A stretch of 64,000 bases of DNA from Acidobacteriota bacterium. GTDB lineage: Bacteria > Acidobacteriota > Thermoanaerobaculia > Multivoradales > Multivoraceae. Every line of letters starts with the position of its first letter. The first letter of the stretch is position 1. The DNA lies in NCBI GenBank assembly GCA_029263415.1, contig JAJCXN010000046.1, positions 248,001 to 312,000 on the forward strand. The letters are read 5' to 3'. The notes under the pieces were generated by a model. It was not told the origin of the DNA and searched no databases. It was given only the letters and a program-made list of their open reading frames with translations. Position numbers and translations under genes: made by a program. This document shows positions 43,292-51,902 of this stretch, piece by piece.

Positions 43292-45637
43292 TTACAGGTT
43301 CCCGGAGGAGCCGCCGTTGATATCGAGGAAGGAGCCAACGTTGCGCAGATTCACCAGCAATCGATACTGGACGTCCCGGCGCTGCCCGAGTCGGTAGTCG
43401 CCGCCTTCGAGCGTTAGTCCAAAGCAGCAGCCCTTGAAGTCGATGAAGTACCGCTGCAGCTGCTTTAGGTCTCGCTCGACGTCATAGTTGACCTCGGCTG
43501 AAACCGTCCAGCGACTACCGATGCCAATGCCGGTCGAGGCTCTCACTTGGTGCGACATTGTTTCATCGATTTCGACGTTCCGCCGAGTGGTCCAGCGCAC
43601 GCCGACGTGATCGCGCTTGCGAAATGTCACGCGGCCGGAAAGCGCTGCAGATTGCAGACCGCCAAACAACGTGTTGTAGGCCATATCAACGCGCAGATTG
43701 GTCTGCAACGAAGGGTTGTAGCGAAACAATGCGCTGAGCGGACCTTGCGACTTCGTCATCACTCGGTCGCGCGACGATTGCAGAGGGTTGAGCGCGTCGA
43801 ACGAGTGATCCTGAAAGACGGTCAACGACAGGAGTTCGCGGGCGCCGCCGCGCGACTCGTCCCTGGGTTTGGCCAAGACCCGATTGATGATCGAATAGCG
43901 CGCGGTGTTGCGGCCCTTGATGCGATCGATCTCGTCAAACCGAGGGACCCGCCCGAAATCGTCGTAGTCATCGGTGAACTGATAAGTGATCCGAGGCTCA
44001 ACCAAATGCTTGTACTTTGAGTACTTCTCACCCTCGGTCTCAAAGATCTTAGAGAAGCTTGGCCCGATGATCTCGGCGCTGCCCACCGGCACAAAACGAC
44101 TGATGCTCTCACCGCGAAAATCATTGGTGGTGCCTTCTTTCTCATCGCTGAGCAACAGGCTGTCTGAGTACCAGGTATAGCGACCACCTGCGTTGAGCGA
44201 CAACGAGAACCACGGCGCAACAGGGATCGGCAAGGTGATCGACGGGAAAATGTCCGCGCGTCCGTAGCTTTCGTCTTGGCGTTCGTTGCGCTCGACATCG
44301 AGCATGTGGGCCGAACTCTCGAATTCCAGGTAGAACGGTGTTTTGCCAATGCGGGTCTTGCGTAGCTTGTATTCGAGTTCGGGCAGTTGGCGCAGGTTCA
44401 AGGTCCGTTCGCTACCGTCGGCATTGTTCCCGAGAAAGGTCTCGCGCGTGTCGAACTTGAGGTTAATTGAGTTGGCACCCCAGTTCTTAGTCAAGAAGCC
44501 GTACGAATACAGCTGACGCTGGCTGTTGCCGTCACCTCGTCGGTCGTAGTCTTGAAAGTAGTCGAAGTCCGACGCGTCCTCGAACTTGACCACCGCGCGA
44601 AATCCGCCGGGAAGGCTGGTCGACTTATGCGAGTAGTTCACTAACCAACGCGTGTCGTCGACCTCCGGATCTTGGACCGCGTACCCCTCGAACAAGCCTT
44701 CGGTGTTCTCGCTCGGCCGGTAACGGAACTCGTTGCCGATCCCGAGAAACTCGCCTGTGCCGGTGGCACTCGCGTCGAGCGAACCGCCGGTGTAGAGATC
44801 GGCGGTAAAGGTTGTGTCGTACGAACGGCCGAGCGCTTGGAAGTAGGCCAGTGACAACGACGCACCGCGGCGGCTTGAGTAGCCTGGTTTGGGCATCAAG
44901 AATCCTGAGGTGCGTGCCTCTTTCACCGGCCACAGCATGTACGGCATGTAGAGCACCGGCACCTTGCCCGCCTTGAAGCGTGCATTCTTGACCTTGGCGT
45001 ACTTGTCTTGAGTGACCTGAATGCGATCGGCTCTAAAGCTCCAGGAAGGATTCTCGCCTTCACACGAGGTGAACTCTCCGTCCTCGATCATGAACCGAAC
45101 ATCCGACACCTTCTCCACTAGCGCTCCGGAGAAGTAGTAGTCGTCGCCAAACGATCCAACCGAGTTGGTGAACCGACCCAGCTTGGTATCGAGGTTGTAC
45201 TCAACCGAATCGCCCGTGAGGCTGCGGGGCCCTTGGACGAAGGTCACTCCGTCTTCAGCAAAGACTCGGCCGGTCTCGGGGTCATACTCGATGCGCTTGG
45301 CGTTGATCTTGATGTCTTGATAAACGATCTCGACGTCGCCAGAGAGTACTGCGGTGCCGTCGGCGGCTGACTCGAGATTGTCGAACTCAGCGAGCAAGAC
45401 GCCGCCGCCATCCTCGGCTGGCACCGGCAGCTCGAGCCGCGGACGCGGGTCGCTCTCTTGCGCTGCGTCCGCCTCTGAAGGGGGCGTCTCATTAGCGTCC
45501 TCAGATTGACCGAGAACCGGCGCTCCGAGAAAAGGCGTGAGGAAGAGCGTGAAGAAAAAGCAGACCAGCAGGGAGGGCGCGCGTTGCATGAGTGGACTGT
45601 AGCAACCGCAGGCCGAAAGGGGCTCGGTGTTCGACAC
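43292..45637 (-). CDS. lptD: LPS-assembly outer-membrane protein LptD
   Basis: Outer-membrane barrel that inserts lipopolysaccharide in the outer leaflet. A signal peptide (LLVCFFFTLFLTPFLGAPVLG) is followed by an acidic linker and an OstA/LptA-like beta-jellyroll (about 75-160: GTAVLSGDVEIVYQDIKINA, RVFAEDGVTFVQG). The LptD core has KVPVLYMPYMLWPVKEARTSG, the family signature, and then a large 26-strand-type barrel to the C-terminus. GTG 45637 overlaps the thiolase stop as TAGTG and has GGAG 8 nt ahead; ATG 45589 would give a more standard signal peptide (MQRAPSLLV). Gram-negative LPS transport is implied. Confidence 0.92.
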   Translation of the reverse strand: MSNTEPLSACGCYSPLMQRAPSLLVCFFFTLFLTPFLGAPVLGQSEDANETPPSEADAAQESDPRPRLELPVPAEDGGGVLLAEFDNLESAADGTAVLSGDVEIVYQDIKINAKRIEYDPETGRVFAEDGVTFVQGPRSLTGDSVEYNLDTKLGRFTNSVGSFGDDYYFSGALVEKVSDVRFMIEDGEFTSCEGENPSWSFRADRIQVTQDKYAKVKNARFKAGKVPVLYMPYMLWPVKEARTSGFLMPKPGYSSRRGASLSLAYFQALGRSYDTTFTADLYTGGSLDASATGTGEFLGIGNEFRYRPSENTEGLFEGYAVQDPEVDDTRWLVNYSHKSTSLPGGFRAVVKFEDASDFDYFQDYDRRGDGNSQRQLYSYGFLTKNWGANSINLKFDTRETFLGNNADGSERTLNLRQLPELEYKLRKTRIGKTPFYLEFESSAHMLDVERNERQDESYGRADIFPSITLPIPVAPWFSLSLNAGGRYTWYSDSLLLSDEKEGTTNDFRGESISRFVPVGSAEIIGPSFSKIFETEGEKYSKYKHLVEPRITYQFTDDYDDFGRVPRFDEIDRIKGRNTARYSIINRVLAKPRDESRGGARELLSLTVFQDHSFDALNPLQSSRDRVMTKSQGPLSALFRYNPSLQTNLRVDMAYNTLFGGLQSAALSGRVTFRKRDHVGVRWTTRRNVEIDETMSHQVRASTGIGIGSRWTVSAEVNYDVERDLKQLQRYFIDFKGCCFGLTLEGGDYRLGQRRDVQYRLLVNLRNVGSFLDINGGSSGNL

Positions 45638-46824
45638 TAAACCAGCTCCACCAAGATGGCGGTCGCCTCACCGCCGCCAATGCAGATCGCCGCACACCCA
45701 CGCTTCTTTCCTCGCGCGCGCAAGGCGTGGAGCAGGGTGACCAAGATCCGTGCACCCGATGCCCCGATGGGGTGACCCAGGGCCACCGCACCGCCGTTGA
45801 CATTGACCCGATCTGCTTCGAGTCCGAGATCCTGACTGCATGCGAGCGCAACCACGGCAAAGGCCTCGTTGATCTCAAACAGATCAACATCATCGATGCT
45901 CCAGGAGGCTCGGTCGAGCACGGTGCGCACCGCTTTGATCGGCGCAGTGGTGAACCACCTTGGTTCTTGGGCTACCGACGCATGCGCCACAATGCGGGCC
46001 ATCGGTTCGAGCCCGCGCTGATCAACCGCCGACCCGGATGCGAGCACCAAAGCAGCTGCGCCATCGTTAAGGTTGCTGGCATTCGCAGCGGTGACGCTAC
46101 CCTCTTTGTCGAACACCGGCCGCAAGGCTCGTGCCTTGTCGAGATCGACCCGGAAGGGATCCTCGTCGCTGGCAACAATCGCGGTGCTCTTGCGCGAACT
46201 AACTTCGACCGGGGCGATCTCGGCCGCGAAGGCTCCCCTCTCGGTGGCCTCGCGAGCCCGTCGATAGCTCTCGATCGCAAAGTCGTCTTGTTGCTCGCGC
46301 GAGAACTTGTATTCGCGAGCACACAGTTCAGCGCAGTTGCCCATGTGCACGTCATTGTAGGGATCCCACAAACCATCGTGAACCAGCCCATCGATCAGCT
46401 CGCTGTTGCCAAGTCGCAGCCCCGTACGCGCACCTGGCAACAGAAACGGCACGTTGCTCATGCTTTCCATACCGCCCGCAACCATCAGCTCGGCATCGCC
46501 ACATCGCAGGTCATTTGCAGCGAACATCACCGCGCGCATGCCAGAGCCGCACACCTTGTTGACCGTCACCGCGCCGGTAGCCGGTCCACAGCCAGCAGCG
46601 ATCGCCGCCTGGCGCGCTGGCGCCTGCCCGACACCGGCACTCAACACGCAACCCATGATGGCCTGCTCCAAATCCGAGGGTTCCAGTCCTGCATCAGCAC
46701 AAGCTGCTCGCATCGCTTGCGCTCCCAACTGGGGTGCCGTGAGTGGCGCGAGACCACCCTGGAAGGCACCAATCGCGGTGCGTCGGGCGCTAACAATGAA
46801 GGGCGATGACTTGAGTTGATTCAA
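45637..46824 (-). CDS. acetyl-CoA acetyltransferase (thiolase)
   Basis: Thiolase of 395 residues, degrading or making acetoacetyl-CoA (and perhaps longer 3-ketoacyl-CoA). The nucleophilic Cys is in VNKVCGSGMRAVMFAA, the second active-site His in LGHPIGASGARILVTLL, and the C-terminal Cys in GCAAICIGGGEATAILVEL. Start TTG 46824 is the only start in range. Genes next door are lptD (coupled by TAGTG) and, divergent, ruvX, so the operon partner is probably incidental. Confidence 0.95.
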   Translation of the reverse strand: MNQLKSSPFIVSARRTAIGAFQGGLAPLTAPQLGAQAMRAACADAGLEPSDLEQAIMGCVLSAGVGQAPARQAAIAAGCGPATGAVTVNKVCGSGMRAVMFAANDLRCGDAELMVAGGMESMSNVPFLLPGARTGLRLGNSELIDGLVHDGLWDPYNDVHMGNCAELCAREYKFSREQQDDFAIESYRRAREATERGAFAAEIAPVEVSSRKSTAIVASDEDPFRVDLDKARALRPVFDKEGSVTAANASNLNDGAAALVLASGSAVDQRGLEPMARIVAHASVAQEPRWFTTAPIKAVRTVLDRASWSIDDVDLFEINEAFAVVALACSQDLGLEADRVNVNGGAVALGHPIGASGARILVTLLHALRARGKKRGCAAICIGGGEATAILVELV

Positions 46825-46971
46825 GGGAGTCTCTCGAAAGTTCAGGCTGTGGCACGGAAGCGTTGTCGTCGCGCTCGCCGTATAGTGAAAGGAGGCCGCA
46901 TCAGGCGCTCGACTTTAGCAACCCTCGCCACCAAGACTGAACCAGCTGTCCGACGATAGAGTCATCAAGTT

Positions 46972-47424
46972 ATGGCCACTTTTCTCGCCCTCGACTTCGG
47001 CGAAGCCCGGACCGGAGTAGCGCTTGGCGAGAGCGAAACCCAGATCGTGTCTCCCATCTCTACCCTGGTCCGACGATCAGACGAACAACTGATTGAGGAA
47101 ATTCTGGTGCTAGTCCAGAAACACCAAGCAGAGCAGCTGATCCTCGGCCTCCCGAGCCGCCTCGACGGCAGCGAAGGTGATGCTGCGCTCAGGGTGCGGT
47201 CCTTTCACAAGAAACTAGAGACCCGCACTCGACTTCCGGCAACACTGGTCACGGAGACGCTGACCTCGCGCGCGGCCCGTGAGCGTATCGCGACCAACTT
47301 TCCGGGCCAGCGCAGCAAGAAGAGAGCCTCGCGGAGGGTACCGGCAAACCGGCAGGTCGACGCTGTCGCGGCTCAGCTCATCGGAGAGCAATACCTTGAG
47401 CAGTCCCGAGAGGGTGTCTCATGA
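46972..47424 (+). CDS. ruvX: RuvX/YqgF-family putative Holliday junction resolvase
   Basis: RNase-H-fold nuclease implicated in 16S rRNA 5'-end processing and in junction resolution. The first metal Asp is in FLALDFGEARTGVALG; LILGLPSRLDGSEGDAA and VDAVAAQLIGEQYL match the family. The usual DERLTT motif reads TETLTS here (Asp and Arg lost, Glu kept), and a basic insert QRSKKRASRRVPANRQ follows. 150 residues. Overlaps mltG by ATGA, a frequent neighbour pairing. TATAGT at 46881 and TAGAGT at 46957 are possible -10s. Confidence 0.85.
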   Translation: MATFLALDFGEARTGVALGESETQIVSPISTLVRRSDEQLIEEILVLVQKHQAEQLILGLPSRLDGSEGDAALRVRSFHKKLETRTRLPATLVTETLTSRAARERIATNFPGQRSKKRASRRVPANRQVDAVAAQLIGEQYLEQSREGVS

Positions 47425-48467
47425 TCAAGAAACTCTTCTTGCTCGCGTTGATCGGCTCGATCCTCGTGGCGACGGCTGCCGCTCTAAGTTACCGGCACTA
47501 CAAACAGTTCCTAGAGCCATTCCCAGAAGCAGTCGGCCTTGGCGCGGCGGGTGGACGCACCGTTGAGATGACGATCGAAACTGGCACTCCGGCACGCTTG
47601 ATTCTCGATCGTCTCGAAGCCAATGGAGTGCTCTCGAACTCGACGCTCGCCCGCCTCTACCTTGTGCACGTCTTGAAAGACCCACCGCTGCAAGCGGGCC
47701 ACTATGAATTCGAGCTGCCGGCCACTCCGCGGGCGGTCCTCGAGCGCATGATCGATGGCAAGGTCGTGCTCGAAACGGTGACAGTAATCGAAGGCTTGAC
47801 CCTGTTTGAGACCGCTCAACATCTGGCCAGCCAAGGATTCGGCGATCAGCAACGCCTGCTGGACCAAATGAACCGGACCGACCTCATCGCGGATCTCGAT
47901 CCAGCCGCCAGCAACCTCGAGGGGTACCTGTTTCCGGACACGTACTCCTTCGAGCATGGCGTCACCGAAGCAGAGGTGGTCGCGGCGATGGTGGACAACT
48001 TTCGGCGTCAAGCGGGACGGCTCGTGGCCGGCGCTGGCGCTCGCGAGCTGGTGATCCTGGCGAGCATCGTCGAGAAGGAGGCAACCTTGGATGCTGAGCG
48101 ACCTTTGATCGCCGGGGTCTACGCTCATCGGCTGCGGCGAGGCATCGGTTTGTACGCCGATCCAACCATCATCTACGGCAAGAAGCTGGCTGGGACTTGG
48201 AACGGCAACCTCACCCGCAAAGACCTTCGAACCGATTCGGCGTACAACACCTACATGAGACCGGGTTTACCGCCCGGACCGATCTGCTCTCCGGGCAAGG
48301 CCAGCCTCGCTGCCGCAGCACAGCCTTCCGACCTGCCTTACCTCTATTTCGTCAGTCGCAACGACGGCAGTCATGTGTTCTCGGCGACTATCAGCGAGCA
48401 CAATCGCAATGTCGAGAAGTGGCAACGCCAGTACTGGCGTGATCGACGAGCAGCAAACGGTAGGTAA
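47421..48467 (+). CDS. mltG: endolytic murein transglycosylase MltG
   Basis: Inner-membrane lytic transglycosylase thought to terminate glycan strand growth. Residues 4-22 form the membrane anchor. A LysM-like domain (about 50-110) precedes the YceG catalytic domain: EGYLFPDTYSFEHG, LASIVEKEATLDAERPLIAG with the catalytic Glu, LYADPTIIYG, YNTYMRPGLPPGPICSPG and LYFVSRNDGSHVFS. 348 residues, normal. Coupled to ruvX. Confidence 0.96.
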   Translation: MIKKLFLLALIGSILVATAAALSYRHYKQFLEPFPEAVGLGAAGGRTVEMTIETGTPARLILDRLEANGVLSNSTLARLYLVHVLKDPPLQAGHYEFELPATPRAVLERMIDGKVVLETVTVIEGLTLFETAQHLASQGFGDQQRLLDQMNRTDLIADLDPAASNLEGYLFPDTYSFEHGVTEAEVVAAMVDNFRRQAGRLVAGAGARELVILASIVEKEATLDAERPLIAGVYAHRLRRGIGLYADPTIIYGKKLAGTWNGNLTRKDLRTDSAYNTYMRPGLPPGPICSPGKASLAAAAQPSDLPYLYFVSRNDGSHVFSATISEHNRNVEKWQRQYWRDRRAANGR

Positions 48468-48637
48468 CCGGCACCGATCCTTGTGACCTGACGGGCATGT
48501 CGGACCAAAGAAATGCCGCACTGTCAAGCGTCCCGTTGTAGGATTAGTCGCTTCGCCGAACTTCGCCGTTGGACGTGGTCTATGCCACGACCAACCCACC
48601 TCCGCCCAACGCAGAACGCGACTGGAAGAATAGATCC

Positions 48638-50812
48638 ATGGCACACGAGACTTTTGGCCCCTACCTCTTGTTGAAGAAACTGTCCGAGGACATCCTTGGA
48701 GAAGTGTTCCGCGCCGGCCGCCTGCGCGACGGCAACCTCGAGCAAGTGGTGTTGTTGCGCACGTTCAACGGTCGTGCCCTCAACCCTGCGAGCATCTCGC
48801 AGGGCATTGCTCAACGCCAAGGCGTGCAGCAGCTACTCCGCAGCCCCAATCTGGGTCAAGGCATCGATGCCGGTGACTTTCAGGGCATCCCCTACGTAGT
48901 CTACGACTACATCTCGGGCCGGGATCTAGGCTCACTGATGCGCCAGGCTTCGCTGCGAAGCCACCCAGTCCCAACCGAGCACGCGTTGCTGATCGCAGAG
49001 CGGCTTGCCCTCGGCCTTTCGGTCGCCCACGCCACCAAAGTCAATGGCCAACCCGTGCTACACGGTTTCTTGATCCCCGAACTAGTCATGTTGTCGAACG
49101 AGGGCGAGAACCGACTACTAGGCTTCGAGACAGGCCCCGCACTCCGCGCCGCCGACGCCAGCACTCAGATCTGGCAAGACTTCGGTCGCTACTTGTCCCC
49201 CGAAGCCCACGCCGGCGAACCGCTGAGTGCAACCGACGACGTCTACTCGCTGGGCGTGGTACTGCTCGAACTGCTGGTGGGTCACACACTTGAAAGTCTT
49301 GGGCCAAGCTCTCTGCAAGGCGCGATCGCGCAGGTCGGCGGCCGGGGTTTACCCAACGTCGCTGAATTGATCGAGAGGAGTGTCGCACCGAAGGAACAGC
49401 GGATCGTAAATGCCGCAGCGTGGCATCAGGATCTAAGCCGACTAGCGCTGGACCGACAGTCGAGCTCGACGCCTTTTCATCTGGCGTTCTACATGCACAA
49501 TCTCTTCCGCGACGAGATCGAACGAGAGAGCGAAGAAATCGAGCACGAGCGGAGCATCGATTTCTCACAACAGCGGCTGACCGCAGCGCCTGCCCTGGGG
49601 AGTAGTGCCATCCTTCACAACGCGGATGCTGAGCGGCCACTCAGTGCTCCTTCGCTCACTGGTTCCACACCCGACTTGTCCGCGACGGCAGAGGGCGGCG
49701 CACCGGCAGTCGACAACAGCCAAGACGACGACTTCGCAGCGGCAATCGGAGCAGCGCCAAACGTCCCAACCCCGGCCGCAACGACTGCGGCCACCAGCAA
49801 CGCGACCAAACCAACTAAGGCGGAGCCCACAAAATCCAGTAGCAAGATGCCACTATTGATTGCCGCTCTGGTCCTGCTACTTGCCACCGGTGCCTACTTC
49901 GGTTGGAAGTGGTGGTCAGGCAAAGACAGCGCCCCCAACGGTACCCAGATCGCGAGCGCTACTGAGCCCACCGAAATCGCGGGCGGAGCGGCTTCAGATC
50001 CAGCTGATTTGGAGGCTGGTGGCCCTGGCGGCCCGAACGGTACCGAGATCGACGGAGCATCCGATCCTCTTAGCGGCTCAGACGGATCAGAGCCGGTCCC
50101 TGGAGGAGGTCCGGTCGAGGATGCACGAAAGCTCGCTGAGGGTGTCGAGTCGGACACGGTCGACCCAGACGCCGTCCAACGCGAGAACCTGATGGCCGAA
50201 CTGGATCGCCTCGTTGACGAACGCACTAAGAGCGCAGCCTTGGGCCTCAAGCAAGAGTACGACGACGAAGTTAAGCAACTTCGCGACCAACTCGCCGAGG
50301 TCGAGCGTCAGAAAGCAGAGGAGGAGCGCCTTGAGCAGGAAGCTGAGGAGGCCCGCAAGCAAGCTCTGATTGACGAGCAACGCAAGAAGCAAGAGGCCGC
50401 CACCAAGGCTGAAGCCGATCGCAAGGCGTTGGCTGCGGCACAAGCCGCCGAGGCGAAGAAAGCAGCCGACGCAGGTGCCAGTACAGAAGCACCCGCCCCC
50501 CGCAAGGTCCGAGTGGGAGAACTGGTCCAAGCAGGAGCAGGTGTCTCTCGACCGCGGCTCAGTAGCGACATCAAGCCGGTGTATCCTTTCGCGGCACAAC
50601 GGCTACGTAAAGAAGCTGACGTCAGCGTCGACGTGCTGGTCGACGAAAACGGCAAGGTCATCGACACACGGATGGGCGAGAAGGCTGGCTTTGGCTTCGA
50701 TGACGCAGCCCGCGCAGCCGCTAGTCGCGCCGAGTTCGTGCCTGCGAGCACTCAAGGCGTCAAAGTCAAGATGTGGACCACGATCAAGGTGCAGTTCCGA
50801 CTCGAAGGCTAA
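48638..50812 (+). CDS. pseudokinase - TM - coiled coil - TonB C-terminal domain fusion protein
   Basis: 724-residue protein. Residues 1-290 follow a Ser/Thr kinase outline (FGPYLLLKKLSEDILGEVFR, then YLSPEAHAGEPLSATDDVYS for the APE and D-x-W/Y-S region), but the catalytic elements are lost: the loop reads VLHGFLIPELVML where HRDLKPEN is expected, DFG is GFE, and the ATP lysine site reads VVLLRTF. A polar linker precedes one TM helix (MPLLIAALVLLLATGAYFGW, about 403-422), then an Ala/Glu/Lys coiled coil (about 520-615) and a TonB-type C-terminal domain (SDIKPVYPFAAQRLRKEADV ... FVPAST). Orientation: pseudokinase in the cytoplasm, TonB part in the periplasm. ATG 48638 chosen. Confidence 0.85.
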   Translation: MAHETFGPYLLLKKLSEDILGEVFRAGRLRDGNLEQVVLLRTFNGRALNPASISQGIAQRQGVQQLLRSPNLGQGIDAGDFQGIPYVVYDYISGRDLGSLMRQASLRSHPVPTEHALLIAERLALGLSVAHATKVNGQPVLHGFLIPELVMLSNEGENRLLGFETGPALRAADASTQIWQDFGRYLSPEAHAGEPLSATDDVYSLGVVLLELLVGHTLESLGPSSLQGAIAQVGGRGLPNVAELIERSVAPKEQRIVNAAAWHQDLSRLALDRQSSSTPFHLAFYMHNLFRDEIERESEEIEHERSIDFSQQRLTAAPALGSSAILHNADAERPLSAPSLTGSTPDLSATAEGGAPAVDNSQDDDFAAAIGAAPNVPTPAATTAATSNATKPTKAEPTKSSSKMPLLIAALVLLLATGAYFGWKWWSGKDSAPNGTQIASATEPTEIAGGAASDPADLEAGGPGGPNGTEIDGASDPLSGSDGSEPVPGGGPVEDARKLAEGVESDTVDPDAVQRENLMAELDRLVDERTKSAALGLKQEYDDEVKQLRDQLAEVERQKAEEERLEQEAEEARKQALIDEQRKKQEAATKAEADRKALAAAQAAEAKKAADAGASTEAPAPRKVRVGELVQAGAGVSRPRLSSDIKPVYPFAAQRLRKEADVSVDVLVDENGKVIDTRMGEKAGFGFDDAARAAASRAEFVPASTQGVKVKMWTTIKVQFRLEG

Positions 50813-50814
50813 GC

Positions 50815-50861
50815 CCTTCGACCTGACCTGACCTGACCTGACCCGACCTGCCTTCGACCTG
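50815..50861. repeat. (ACCTG)n pentanucleotide tract flanked by an 11-bp direct repeat
   Basis: Six tandem ACCTG-type units (one reads ACCCG) at 50821-50850, right after the fusion-gene stop. CCTTCGACCTG occurs at 50815-50825 and again at 50851-50861. Confidence 0.85.
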
Positions 50862-50881
50862 TGTTGAGACGCCAGGCCTTC

Positions 50882-50907
50882 AACCCGGCGCGGCCCGGGT
50901 TCTTCTT
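50882..50907 (+). terminator. intrinsic terminator of the pseudokinase/TonB gene
   Basis: AACCCGG (50882-50888) pairs with CCGGGTT (50895-50901) around a 6-nt loop, followed by a T-rich stretch TTCTTCTT. Confidence 0.6.
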
Positions 50908-50913
50908 GAAGCA

Positions 50914-50956
50914 AACAAAAAGGGCAGCTGGCCTCAAATTGGCCAAGCTGCCCTTT
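50914..50956 (-). terminator. strong intrinsic terminator of the CsgG-like gene
   Basis: AAAGGGCAGCTGGCC (50919-50933) pairs with 50941-50956 with one bulged base and a 7-nt loop. On the minus strand it is followed by TTTTTGTTT, so it ends the leftward CsgG-like transcript; it may also stop rightward reading. Confidence 0.75.
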
Positions 50957-50999
50957 GGGTTGCTTGTGCAGTAGGGGCTTAGATTGAGGCCTAGCGGGC

Positions 51000-51671
51000 C
51001 TAGAGCGTTGCCGCTGCCAAGCTCGCCACCAACTTCTGGCAGGCCGGCTTGACAACGCGATCGAACATGGCGTTGTCCTCAACACCGCCTCCGAAGCCTC
51101 CGACATGGACCTTGGCGCTCTTGGTCTCCTCACGGACATCGTCAGCCCAGACGATCTCGCCCGTTGTGGTGTTGACCAAGCGTGCATTGATCGCTGCGGC
51201 GAATTTGCGCCGCTTTACAGAGACCCGCGGCAAGCCGCGGATACCGGGCGTCCGAGCCGAGGCGTCGCTGTTGCCGTACTCGGTGATGGCTCCGGTGACC
51301 ATGTACTCAACGCCCAAAAGACGACCGGCCTCCACGGCAGTCGCCGCGCTCACGGAGCCCGAGAGCGAAAGATTCTTTTCTCTCAGCAGCGCGTCCAGTT
51401 TCTCGCGCTCGATGACCCGGAACTTGCCGCTCTTAACCAGCTCAGTGACCAGCACTTCTTGCACCGCCCCAGCGCCCTGATTGCGCCACCATGAGTGCCA
51501 GTTCGAGGCCGCGTCGGCGTCGAACTCAATCACAGCAATGCGAGGCTTCTGTGCAGACGCGAGGGTTGAGACGCTCAGCAACAAGCTGAAGGCAACAAGA
51601 ACTGCGATCAACATCGTCCGGGCGGCGATCCCGCGGTGGGAGCTGCCGCGAGTAGTGTTCGAAGAAATCAT
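51000..51671 (-). CDS. exported CsgG/HfaB-family protein
   Basis: 223 residues from ATG 51671, which has AGGAG 9 nt upstream. Signal peptide: MLIAVLVAFSLLLSVSTLASAQ, cleaved near AQ-KP; no lipobox, unlike CsgG itself. KPRIAVIEFDADAAS, FRVIEREKLDALLREKNLSL, AGRLLGVEYMVTGAITEYG and ARLVNTTTGEIVWADDV are the family's conserved strands. CsgG relatives form secretion pores or periplasmic assembly factors; with no curli genes here, the role is open. Convergent with the fusion gene, single gene unit. Confidence 0.88.
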   Translation of the reverse strand: MISSNTTRGSSHRGIAARTMLIAVLVAFSLLLSVSTLASAQKPRIAVIEFDADAASNWHSWWRNQGAGAVQEVLVTELVKSGKFRVIEREKLDALLREKNLSLSGSVSAATAVEAGRLLGVEYMVTGAITEYGNSDASARTPGIRGLPRVSVKRRKFAAAINARLVNTTTGEIVWADDVREETKSAKVHVGGFGGGVEDNAMFDRVVKPACQKLVASLAAATL

Positions 51672-51902
51672 CTGTTCGATCTCCTTGGTATGAGGGGGGA
51701 GGGGGGATGGGAACGTGAACGGCAACAACAAGTAGCCGTCTCGTTGACCCATGGTGAGGCTGGGACGCCTCGATGGGCTCAACGAGTCCAGACCATAGGG
51801 TACGGTTCTGAGTCGGTGTCTACAATAGCGCCACCTTCTCTAATACGAAAACGATAATCGAAACAGGTCACCCAGAACCCGTAGCTCGGGAAAGGCGTGT
51901 GT

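Noticed and set aside
45592-46809. 405-codon + strand frame opposite the thiolase
   Set aside because: It runs antisense to the entire thiolase, which has all active-site motifs; long antisense frames are expected at this GC content.
51672-51902. Riboswitch or small gene in the 231-bp gap upstream of the CsgG-like gene
   Set aside because: Only a Shine-Dalgarno and scattered AT-rich promoter-like patches are visible; no frame with support and no known aptamer pattern.
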